Source: Marchantia polymorpha subsp. ruderalis (lineage: Eukaryota; Streptophyta; Marchantiopsida; Marchantiales; Marchantiaceae). From it: a stretch of 64,000 bases of DNA. The stretch is taken from positions 5,416,501-5,480,500 of the forward strand of contig AP031356.1 in assembly GCA_037833965.1 (NCBI GenBank), read 5' to 3'. The notes beneath the pieces are model-generated. The model had not been told where the DNA came from and ran no database searches. It saw only the letters and a list, made by a program, of their open reading frames with translations. Made by a program: the position numbers and the translations under genes. Of the stretch, positions 23,170 through 32,338 are shown one piece after another (the first letter of the stretch is position 1; each line of letters begins with the position of its first letter).

Positions 23170-23300
23170 GAACTGTCATTGTCCTGAAAGCCTCGAGACA
23201 CAAGGAAGAGCTACCTCTGCCGCGGAAGGTCCGTAGCGAGGATTCACTGCCAATCAACTTCCGATGAGTTGCTTTGCAGATGACGTGACTTCGTTCCAAA
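23170..23300 (-). pseudogene. CCaMK: CCaMK C-lobe exon with internal TGA
   Basis: Minus frame starting near 23298 reads WNEVTSSAKQLIGS, a TGA at 23254-23256, then LAVNPRYGPSAAEVALPCV. This matches the kinase segment SAKQLI..LLTVDP..RPSAxExLxHPWV, with HPW changed to LPC. Confidence 0.8.
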
Positions 23301-23719
23301 GTTCCCAAGGTCAACCTTCAACTTTTCCATGCGAAGAATTTCTATAGGTTAGAAAGCAACAAGATCCTGGCAGTCTCCTATCCATTAAACAACTGCAGTT
23401 ATTCTCTCCCGCAACTGAACAGAGAAGCTTGGCTTACCGAGAGGATCAGGTTCTGCTTTTCTCTGTTTGTTCTTGCATGGAAAAGGGAATTACTGCACTT
23501 CAGCGCAGGTATCCTCGACCCCATCGTCTCGTGGATCCTACAGCACTGCTAATAGCATGCTTCCTACGTCCCTGCAGACAGAAATGTTGGAAGGTTGCCA
23601 TGTCCAGTCAAACAGCAGCGGCCCCTGCTCGGGCACAAAAATTTGCAGATATCGGAATTGAATTGTTTGTGCTGGAGGTATTTGTATGACGGCCCCAAAT
23701 GTCCACAAGCAGCGGCAAG

Positions 23720-24340
23720 CTATAGGAGCTTGGAAACAACTTGCCCTCGGAGGAGAATGTACAAGATGACCCCCAGTGACCACATATCGCTAGCTGATAG
23801 CACGGCTTCCGGCAGAAGGGCTTCTGGAGCAACGTAGTAGATGGATCGAAATATCCCAACGACTGGACTCGTGACTCCGTCTATGCGGCTGAGTCCAAAG
23901 CCCATGATGTTCAAAGGTGAAGCCTGAGCAGGAGCAAGAAACAGGTTTCATTTCACTGTGGAAATTTCATTTGAGCTTGGTGCAGACTGGCGAGGCCACT
24001 AGCAATTTGACGAATGACTTCAGCAGCTCCTGCTTTGGAGTATCCTTTCTGAGACGAATCGTCGACAAATCGTTTCGTAACAATGATCTCTCGTTGGCAA
24101 GGAGAGCACCCGAGAAGGGCACCTCTGTTGTGCTGGCGGTCGTTTCTTGTTTCCATTTTACTCCAACACCTCCTCCACCACAAGCAAACTGTTGGTGGAG
24201 GCATTTGGCCCGAAGCCCATTCCCATGCCATGTTTCTTCGAAAATTTTGTGGCCACAATCGCCCCATCTACTAGTTCATGCCTTGGCGCACCATTAAGAA
24301 TCCACCGCTGCCCAGTATCTTGCCCATTACATCTCATCAT
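23720..24340 (-). pseudogene. CCaMK: CCaMK kinase-domain exon, broken
   Basis: From 24328 the glycine loop GKILGSGGF is readable, then two stops follow. A second frame gives IVATKFSKKHGMG (VAIK lysine region), and a third gives VPFSGALLANERSLL (the helix-C/TNEI region). The first frame resumes at GYSKAGAAEVIRQIASGLASLHQAQM. The HRD loop is destroyed. NIMGFGLSRIDGVTSPVVGIF, YVAPEAL and SDMWSLGVILYILL follow in one frame. The exon ends at LLRG with GG|GCAAGT, a GC donor in place of the usual GT. Confidence 0.85.
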
Positions 24341-25160
24341 CTACTCTTCCTATCTGCCCCACATGATAACATCTACTACTCCCGAGTTGGCCGGATGGTT
24401 AGAATCTTCCAGCATCTACACCTCTTGCCTTCATTTTCAATCCGTGTGATCCTGGCACCAATTCCTGAGCCCCAAAACATTTTCTCGTTTTGTAAGAGAT
24501 TGCCTCTGCCACCACACACGGGAATCAGCCTGGCGAAGATATCGTCGATTCCACACGCCTCATCAAATTACTCGCTCACTCAAGTAGTTTGGTGTGCTTC
24601 CGCTGCCTACCACCTGCCACCTGCCACGACCATCAAGCGTCGAAACCATCTGTGTTTCAAAACACAGATGGTTCTAATTCTCGGCCCGGGAAATTCAGGA
24701 GCTTTCATCATCGATCGGCATTTCATTCCGACCAGAGTTGCAGAACCGAAAGGAGTGGGAGCAAACCCAGCACTTCCTTGCTGAGCTGTCAATGAGGCTA
24801 GATGAGGTGGCGGGTTACGTGTGCATCGATCTGAGAAATCCTTCAACTTGCGCATTTGTTATAAAGTCCCCGCCACAGCTCGTACTAGTTCGTTGCCAGA
24901 ACAAATCGCTGGCAAACACGCTCTGCTCTTAGAGCCATCACTCCTGGTCTCTAGACCAGATGAACAAACTTGTGCACTTGTGGCTCGGTTTTTTGTCTCC
25001 CCTCTCGTTCTTGTTGGCCGAGATTGGGTCACACATTGCGACCTTGGTGGCTCTGGCTATTGTACTTGGCTCCTCCCCCTTCTCTATTTCAAGGAACAAT
25101 TTCGTATGGGTTTTTAATACTGTTAGTATAAAATGTGATCTCTATGTTTACTTTTGATTA
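24341..25160. other. Upstream flank of the CCaMK pseudogene, no gene
   Basis: Normal-composition sequence upstream of the dead kinase. It contains the 13-bp hairpin at 24644-24673. Short frames, including a hydrophobic one near 24960-25157, have no recognisable identity. Confidence 0.4.
24644..24673. repeat. Perfect 13-bp hairpin with TCAA loop
   Basis: AACCATCTGTGTT at 24644-24656 and AACACAGATGGTT at 24661-24673 are exact reverse complements. Confidence 0.9.
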
Positions 25161-25372
25161 AATTTATCAAAGATTGTTTTTTATTGAATGTACATACTTT
25201 AGAAATCAAAAATTCAATTATATGTAAGCGTTTCAAATACATTTTCATATATTTTATCTATCCATTATTTACATCTAATATTTCAAAATATTTTGAGTGA
25301 ATAGAAACAAGAAACATCGTTTCTTGTCGCCTGAGTGAGTGAAATATTTTCTTGTGCAGATTGTTCTAGCTC

Positions 25373-25416
25373 TGTACATGTTCCCCGGACATTTACATTT
25401 CCGGGGAACATGTACA
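25373..25416. repeat. Perfect 16-bp inverted repeat with 12-nt loop
   Basis: TGTACATGTTCCCCGG at 25373-25388 is the exact reverse complement of 25401-25416. The GC-rich core contrasts with the AT-rich surroundings. Confidence 0.92.
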
Positions 25417-27796
25417 TGTCAAAGTTTTAAAATGTGCATTGACCAGCAGTGAAATCTATTTTTAGATTTATGTAGATTGATAAGAATTATGTTACATCGA
25501 TATTGACAATGAATATGATTTGGATAAAAGTTGTAGAACAAGATATATGTTTACATTTTGTGGTGGATGCATAAACTAAAAATCTATTTTGCATAATTGC
25601 ATAGTTCATTCATAACAAAAATTGAATTGTGAAGAAAAAAGAAAAACTATTTGATTGAATATATTTATCATTGACATTAGATTGAAATAATAGGTTGTAC
25701 GTATTTACCGTGATAGTATAAATGTATCACATCTTGTTACAAAATCAAGTGATGGGTAACAAAATGAAACTTATTAACATCTGATCAACTCATTTAACCA
25801 AAGATGTAATTTTTGATGAAAAAAAATTGAGCTAATCAAATTTAACTGGAAGTTGAATTTTATTGGTCAAAACTATATTCTGAAAAACTTAAGTAGACAT
25901 TATGATACTATACAATTTTTGGATAAATAACAAAAGTAAAATTTACTAAAAATTTTATATTTTTTTCTCTATCATATTTTGGCTAGGGTTTGATTCTAGT
26001 TAGCTTTGGTTTGAAGGTTTCTATACATTAAAAATGGAGTGTACTATACCTGCAATACAACTTAAAAAAAACTGTTATTAATAATCTAAATAGGAAAATG
26101 ATTTGAATAATTCATGTTTTAGGTTTACATTTCCTGATTACATAGGAGGAGTACAAGATGTATCTTGCTCCAAACATTATTTTTAGGTTTTTGAGCAAAG
26201 CTAATGTAAAGCTAACATAGCCCAGCAGAGGTGAATGAAGTATGGTTTGTGTCGATTGCCTAATCTTTGCTTTAGGTTTGCATGCTTTCTGATAATTGGT
26301 TGTTATACTTTAAACTTTGCATAATTGGAAAAAATGTAAGTCTTAAATTTGAAAATAAATAAATATTATCTATTTATTAATCATTATTAGTTCAATTTTT
26401 TATTTGATTAGGCTTAACATGTTCATTATCTTTTATCCTTACAGCATAGTACATTATCTTTGTTCTTTCAACAATGAAAATCATGTAGTTTGAGTTGTAA
26501 ATAAATGTTTGCACATGGCATGTAACTCTAGTGTATGATTGTAATGAATATATGTTTTTTGTGATATTTTGGTTATGCAGTTGATATTTTATCACACAAT
26601 GATATTGAGAATGTATACTTTTCTAATATTTTTTGACAAGGACCAATAATCTCATGAAGATAAAGTAATTTGCCATCACTTTGTTTATCTTCATCGAAAA
26701 AAAATTAAAGCTCGAAATACTTCATAAACTTTAATACTACTGATATGTTTATTACAAATTACAGAGAGGAGATGCAAATGAGGATGGTACACATGATCGT
26801 GACAAGCTCTTGTGACTTGGCTAGCTTAACTATACAACTCACTCTCATGTATAAAGACAATGAGCTTGTTCTTTTCTTGCTAAAGAAAAGTTGCAGCAAA
26901 GTTGCTAGTAGATCATTTATTTTCATAGGTTAGACAAAAGATAGATTAGAACTTTACTTTAATTGATAACTACATCAACTTTTTGGCCAAACTTGCAGAT
27001 TTCTGCTTGTGGTTTTTCTTATTATCATCTTTCATATTTTTTACGAAATTTATAATCAAAAAAGTATCTGATTTATGTCTTTTATGTAACTTTGAAAATA
27101 TATATATGTTAATTGAAGTGAACAATTATTGTTGGATTTATCAGTCATTAAGATCTAATGTTTCGTACTCTTCTCTTCAATCTTACTATCCAAAGGATGT
27201 CTACAACGATTTTTCTCTCAATGCAAGATTGTTAACAAATGGTAGGCTTTCGAACAATAAGCTGAACGACCCACTAAGTTAAAAAGTATCGCCTTGCAAG
27301 ATCACGAAAGATATCAAAGATAAAGGTAGGAGGTGGAATGCTAAAAGAGTCTAGAGTAAGACCCCTCCACCTTGTACTGCAGATGCAAAGTGGATATGAT
27401 AATGTTTTTAAATGGCTGTGAGTATCCAATTCATCTGTTTCTACATACGTGTTTGATACCAATTCTCCGATTTAGTAATTGTAGATACCTGAAATTTTTT
27501 TAACGATCTTCAGATAAGACATACTTGTGGGATACTATGGCAACCATCAGTATTTGCGGAAGTAGTAAAAGATGCAAATTATACCCATCAAAAGATCCAA
27601 ATTCTATTGTTTCTGATAAAAGGCCGAAATGTCACCTGATAAAATCTTCATTTGTATAAGGTGGATGGGAGGAATATCTGGAGGGATGGATATGCGTATT
27701 TTGTGATGTTGGGACAATGCAATTGTCAGCTTTAATTTCATGCGACAGTTGCATGGGACATGTCAGAACGGCTTTGGATGCACATAGCGAGATTCA

Positions 27797-27936
27797 AGAC
27801 TTCTCAGTTGATGTATACGAAGAACATTCAACAATGTGCGCGTGGCCGCTTGCTTATAGATATTTCAGACTTCTCAGCTGATGCATACAAAGAACATTCA
27901 ACAATGTGCGCGTGGCCGCTTGCTTATAGATATTTC
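27797..27936. repeat. 70-bp tandem duplication
   Basis: Units 27797-27866 and 27867-27936 differ at only a few positions (transitions). Both contain the GC-rich patch GTGCGCGTGGCCGC. Confidence 0.92.
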
Positions 27937-28062
27937 CGGGAATTCAATGTCATATATTTTTCTTTCTTCCGCGCATATTACAAAAGAGGTCTAACAAATA
28001 TACCTCATAGATATTTTCTACTCTCATAATATCGACACTACTTTTCAGATGGTGATTACACA

Positions 28063-28283
28063 TAGCGGTCGGCCCGGCTCGGCTGGAGCCGTTAGTACAT
28101 GGAGCCGGCTCAGCTCGGAGCCGATCGCCATGACAGAAGCCGGCTCGACCAAGTCGTAGCCGAGCCGGTCTGAAGCCGGCTCAACCCGGCTCGACTACGT
28201 CGGCTGAGTCGAGTCGACTGAGCCGGCCCGGCTTCGGCGGAGCCGGCTCGAAGCCGGCTCCGCCGAAGTCGGGCCGACCCCTA
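28063..28283. mobile_element. hAT-type MITE, GC-rich, with 8-bp target duplication
   Basis: A 221-bp GC-rich block lies inside AT-rich DNA. Its ends are inverted repeats: TAGCGGTCGGCCCGGCT on the left, and TAGGGGTCGGCCCGACT on the right read in reverse complement (two mismatches in 17). The flanks are ATTACACA (28055-28062) and CTTACACA (28284-28291), a 7/8 match. An 8-bp target duplication with TAG-starting ends is typical of hAT elements. The inside is full of AGCCGGCT palindromes and a 22-bp stem (28227-28248 with 28252-28273). It has no coding capacity. Confidence 0.75.
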
Positions 28284-28721
28284 CTTACACAGAGTAACTG
28301 TCGAGAATCATTTTGAACGCGTCTTATTTTCGCACTGTCTACGAAGTACGACTAAATTGCATGTCTCTGAAAGACGTGACAGTAAGTACTTCCTAGCTGT
28401 TGGTAACAAGCACTAATTTATGGCGTCACATGACGTTTTTAAGGAAACGGTTCACGACAATCTACTTGTCAGTCAGAATAATCATCTTTCCTCATGAATC
28501 AAACTTGGATTCTAATAGTACAGTTTCGGAGTAAATGCACTCAACGTTTATACAAAAATGGCGAATCTGAATTATAGATTGCGCAATTTGTAACGAATTT
28601 CTACTGCTACGGGCGGCTGCAGTGTCTTGGACTGATGTCGCATAATTCTTCTCCAACAGAGATCTGTACAGTTCTGGGAATAATTTGGCCAAGGTGACCA
28701 CATACAGTTACAGAGTCGAAT
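28284..28721. other. Downstream flank of FAD4, no gene
   Basis: Contains the 3' side of the FAD4 gene. Nothing else was recognised. Confidence 0.45.
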
Positions 28722-29750
28722 TCATTGTTGTTGCTGCTGTTCCAGATTGATCTCGGAACCATCTTCGAAATATGAACCTTCCTGCAACCACTCAGGTTGA
28801 GTCTCGGCCCATGACCTCGGAGCAACTCCATAATTGGAATGAATGAACGCTTCTAGGCTCGGGAAAATCCGATTCTTGTCGAGAAAAGGGTTCCACAAGC
28901 CACTGACAATGCAATAATTGATGTCATACGGAGATCGGTGGTGAGCGCCGTGCATTTTCCTCGACACGAGAATTCCTCTATCCTGTAAAGCTATAACTAA
29001 TGGGGGCAGCTGACTTTTCTTCATGTGAGACCAAGCGTGGAATTGCTGGCTCATGACCACAAATCCGAGAAACAATCCCAAAAATGTGTCCAAAGCCGGA
29101 TTGCTGGGGAGAGCCAAGAAGGGAGCGAGAAAGAGTGCGACGGGCCGTGCAATGGCATGAATGTTGTTGGCGAACTGCCTTTTGGTGATAGTCCAAGGGC
29201 GCTTGTGGTGGCCTTGAAATGCGTCGATCTGAGAGCCGAAGACGGGAGTCTTGGCGTCCCCGTAGTTGTCGACGCCCCAGTGGTACACTCCCGTTCCCAG
29301 GTCCGAGAGCGAATAAGCTGCCAGAGCTGAGACGCAAATTACAGCTGCGTCCTCGGGGCTGTGAGACGCCGTCACCGCTTTCGCGAGCAGTCCCATCACG
29401 GACGCCGCTCCTGCCCCGACCCACAACCTGTGCTCCATGGTGGACTCGAGGCTCGTGTCGCTGAGACCCATCTTGGAGCCCGACAGAGCCCCAGCCTTCT
29501 TCTCCACCACTACCTGCTTCGTGGCCGTCTCTCCCTGCACCTGCTTCGACGGAGGCTCGGCCAGCACCGCGCCAATCGAGCTCTGCCCATTCTTCCTCGA
29601 CAGACCGCGGCAACGTCTTGAATTTGACGTCTTGAATTTGAAAATGGGCTGCCCGCGCTGAGAGGTACTCCGAAGCGGGTTGAAGCTCGGCGTCACCGCT
29701 ACCGCTCTGCCGGCACGAAGCCCGCAGGTCGCCACATCGAGACACGCCAT
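28722..29750 (-). CDS. FAD4: Plastid fatty acid desaturase FAD4 (TMEM189/Kua-like domain)
   Basis: Intronless frame of 342 residues. Residues 1 to about 65 are Ser/Arg/Thr-rich with few acids, as expected of a chloroplast transit peptide. A hydrophobic segment at about 109-150 leads into the desaturase domain. The His/Asp metal ligand blocks of this family are visible: D150-x6-H157, QGHHKRPW (H181, H182), H198, QFHAWSH (H238, H242) and HGAHHRSP (H267, H270, H271). Family members at the thylakoid introduce the delta-3-trans double bond into palmitate at sn-2 of phosphatidylglycerol. The animal and bacterial relatives (PEDS1/TMEM189, CarF) make plasmalogens. Order, spacing and the transit peptide favour the plant FAD4 branch. 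The C-terminus ends in a short Gln run (EQQQQQ), perhaps from a CAG/CAA microsatellite. The gene looks intact. Confidence 0.92.
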   Translation of the reverse strand: MACLDVATCGLRAGRAVAVTPSFNPLRSTSQRGQPIFKFKTSNSRRCRGLSRKNGQSSIGAVLAEPPSKQVQGETATKQVVVEKKAGALSGSKMGLSDTSLESTMEHRLWVGAGAASVMGLLAKAVTASHSPEDAAVICVSALAAYSLSDLGTGVYHWGVDNYGDAKTPVFGSQIDAFQGHHKRPWTITKRQFANNIHAIARPVALFLAPFLALPSNPALDTFLGLFLGFVVMSQQFHAWSHMKKSQLPPLVIALQDRGILVSRKMHGAHHRSPYDINYCIVSGLWNPFLDKNRIFPSLEAFIHSNYGVAPRSWAETQPEWLQEGSYFEDGSEINLEQQQQQ

Positions 29751-31590
29751 CCTTCCGGTCCTCGCTCAATTGTGGCAGGACGCCGCTGGAGTTTCCTCGA
29801 GAAGTTGATTTTCGGGTTGTGCTCGCACTGCGAGGAGAAGCCAGATACTGCCCAGCGACGGGAGTGCTGCAGTGGAAAATCCTGTTGAGCTGCTCGGCTC
29901 CGAGGAGGGGAGAAAAACTTGCTCGGATTCGGTCCTTCTCGGAAATGTATCTGGATTTCAGAAGAAGGCGATGGAAGCCTGTAATTGAGGGGAGCTGTCC
30001 TTATGTTCCTAGTTCGGGAGAAATTGAGGCCGAAGAAAGGTCGAGCGAGCTGCGGAAGGAGAGCGGAGTGGCTGTGATCGCTCTCCTCCACAACTTGCAG
30101 GGCAGACAGGACTTTGTCTCTGGGAGCGAGCAAAATACTCCGAGGAAGGAAGGAAGGGAGGAATGAGAGCAGCAGCCGAGAGACTTCTCGGCCACAGGAA
30201 TTCAGAGGGCGGGAGTCGTGTCTACACGAGACCCTGAGAGCACACGTGGGTCGATGCCTGGCACCGCAACCGCTGTGTGATCGAGCCGGCAAAGGCGACT
30301 TCTGTCCGCATTGCGCCCGCTCGCTGTGGGGAGTGCGTGCCTCGCCTCCATTCTTCGATTGCAGACCTCTCGCAGTCAGTTCAGAGCCTCGACGTCGCCC
30401 GCACCCGAATGCATGATCGTCCTCTATTGACCCACGTTCATTGGCTCAGAGCCAGGTATTGTGCCACGTCCATTCTCGAGCGATCTCTCGTTTCGTCTAT
30501 TCTGCGAAAGTCCATCCTTTGCGTTCCGAGCTTTTGGACTCGCTCTGCTCATTGTCATCCTCTCGTTCTGGGTCAGCATCGGCGATCAGTTGTCTCGGCA
30601 ATTTGGTATGACACCGCCCCGTGAAGAAGACTACTTGCTCAAGAGAAATTCCTATTTATTTTGGATATCGTAGAGGGCGTTGCTAGCTAACATCACTTGT
30701 GTCTTTTGTGACTTGAACTTCAAAGCAGGTTTGGTGTCATCTCATTCCCTTCTGGGACTCCCCCTCCAGCGGACGGGAAGCCATTAATAATTTCTGTGTT
30801 CGAGCACATCTTGACCTCTCCATTACAATCCCAAGTTTGTGGCAAGGGTGAGCATTGTCTACCGGTATTCACGGCGAATGGCTTTATGACTACGTGAGTA
30901 CCGCTTCCCGATTTCAAAAGAAAATCTTGGTCGCTATTCGCAAGTACCGCTTTAAACCAAGCAATTTCCTTCACTTTGAAATATAATTAGTTTCGTTCAC
31001 TTGCCAAATAATGTATTCATATAAACTATTTAATTTTCATTTTTTTCATTTTGAATATTATTTTATTAAAAAATTATCACTTAACTTGAAAAAAATCGAA
31101 ATTTCCAAAATAGTATCTTCAAAATGTGTATAATTTTCTAAATTTCTTTTGATGCGAGTGAATATATTTGGATTCACAAATTAATTTCTAAAATTAAGTA
31201 TTAAAATTCTAAGATTGAACATCATCTTTATTATTGTAATGATATTTTTTCACATTTTCCTTGAGTACTAATTAAAAATGACATGTTTTTTGAATTTTGA
31301 AATTTATTTGTCAACAATTAATTATATGCATGATACATTTTTTATCTTACCAAATTTAATTTAATTTTCATAAATATATTGGTAAATTTTGAATCATATT
31401 TAGATTCTAAAATATCTAAAAAGTACTAAGGATTTTGGTATTTTATTTAATAGGTTACGTCAAGAGTAAAATTTTAATTAGATGTGTGTTTATTTGATGA
31501 TAAATGCATTAGTTGGAAAACTATTTTATATGATTGTGATTCAATTTACAACAGAAATTGAATATGTAATGATAACAAAGATAGCAAAGT
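29751..31590. other. FAD4 upstream region grading into AT-rich desert
   Basis: GC-balanced sequence to about 30970 contains the FAD4 promoter and 5' UTR. Open frames here overlap on both strands without recognisable products. From 30980 the sequence turns strongly AT-rich. Confidence 0.45.
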
Positions 31591-31604
31591 AAACTTTATA
31601 AGTA

Positions 31605-31832
31605 ATGATAAGATTGATCTATCAAATAGATAACATGGATGGTAAACATGAAATTGTTAATTTTTGTTATAATATTCAAAGTGTAATACACCTTGTTGCA
31701 AATCTAATGATATACAGCAAAGTGAAACACATCAAAATGAAGTTTCATTTCATCAAGAATGCAACGTGTGATATTGAGCTAATAAAGATTGGAGATAAAT
31801 TCAATTCAGTTGATTACATTTATTTCTTTTGA
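31605..31832 (+). pseudogene. Decayed Ty1/copia RNase H end
   Basis: The frame reads NIQSVIHLVANLMIYSKVKH, then IKMKFHFIKN and IELIKIGDK. This matches the end of copia Pol (NQSAIxLAxNPxxHxRTKHI...YHFIRE...ELxKI). Only about 75 residues remain and the composition is AT-shifted. Confidence 0.7.
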
Positions 31833-31990
31833 GAGTTTTAGTATAATTTTACTACTAGGCAAGCTTTGCATGAGAAATACATGTATAGTTTATTAACAAT
31901 TTTTATTGCCTCCAAATGTTTTTATTATATCATGTTTTGGCTGCGAATTAGTTTCAATTACTTCTAATATAAAGAGTTATCTACGTTAGA

Positions 31991-32338
31991 TGTAACACTA
32001 AATATCAAAATTAGATATCACTCGAAAACAAAACACAACTCTTAAGATGAGAGATAAACTAAAATGATTATATTCTTCTTTATATAGATATTACCAACAA
32101 GAACTAGGAGATAAGATCTCATCGCAATCATCTCTTTCATTCATAGTGGATTGATAATATGGTGGATAATCTTGACAAGCACACTGATGATTTGATGATG
32201 TGTCACTTTCAAAAAACACACGTAATCTCAATCTATCAAGTACACATATTGTTGATTTGACAAGTGTACTCTAAGGTACTGTAACTATAATTTCATCTTG
32301 AGTCATCTTTACTTTAATTATAACTAAAGATGGTTACA
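31991..32338 (-). mobile_element. Faded LTR of the family B chromovirus
   Basis: It begins TGTAACACTA and ends GGTTACA on the plus strand. It aligns along its length with the fresher family B LTR at 34488-34906, including the region around GTACTCTAA(A/G)GTA and AACTAAAGATGGTTACA. It is much more AT-rich, as expected after long decay. Confidence 0.72.

Larger units (their letters stand above)
21362..24340 (-). pseudogene. CCaMK: CCaMK (DMI3-type) symbiosis kinase pseudogene
   Basis: All parts of calcium/calmodulin-dependent protein kinase appear in order on the minus strand, separated by intron-like gaps. These are the Gly-loop (GKILGSGGFLMVRQG), a VAxK-like and a LLANE segment in shifted frames, GYSKAGAAEVIRQIASGLASLHQ, an activation segment, a C-lobe piece, the calmodulin-binding helix, the EF-hands, and the C-terminus with a stop at 21362-21364. 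In the living plant, CCaMK sits in the nucleus, decodes calcium spiking and phosphorylates CYCLOPS. Here the catalytic loop HRDLKPEN is scrambled and contains a stop. DFG reads GFG (codon 23900-23902) and the C-lobe has a TGA at 23254-23256. The part before QKGYSKAG is frameshifted and lacks the HLVLELCSGGELFD region. One EF-hand is frameshifted and the last EF-hand loop is deleted. It cannot make a kinase. The identity is strong because the CaM-binding and EF-hand exons match CCaMK specifically rather than generic CDPKs. Confidence 0.9.
25161..28050. other. AT-rich desert, no gene
   Basis: Low-complexity AT-rich sequence. Open frames are short and biased by composition. It holds a 16-bp hairpin and a 70-bp tandem duplication, listed separately. 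Confidence 0.5.

Noticed and set aside
24960..25157. Small hydrophobic frame as a membrane protein
   Set aside because: 65 codons, no homologue recognised, borders an AT-rich desert; hydrophobicity follows composition.
28978..29769. 263-codon frame overlapping FAD4 on the same strand
   Set aside because: It is an off-frame reading of the FAD4 gene, Arg/Ser-rich without domains.
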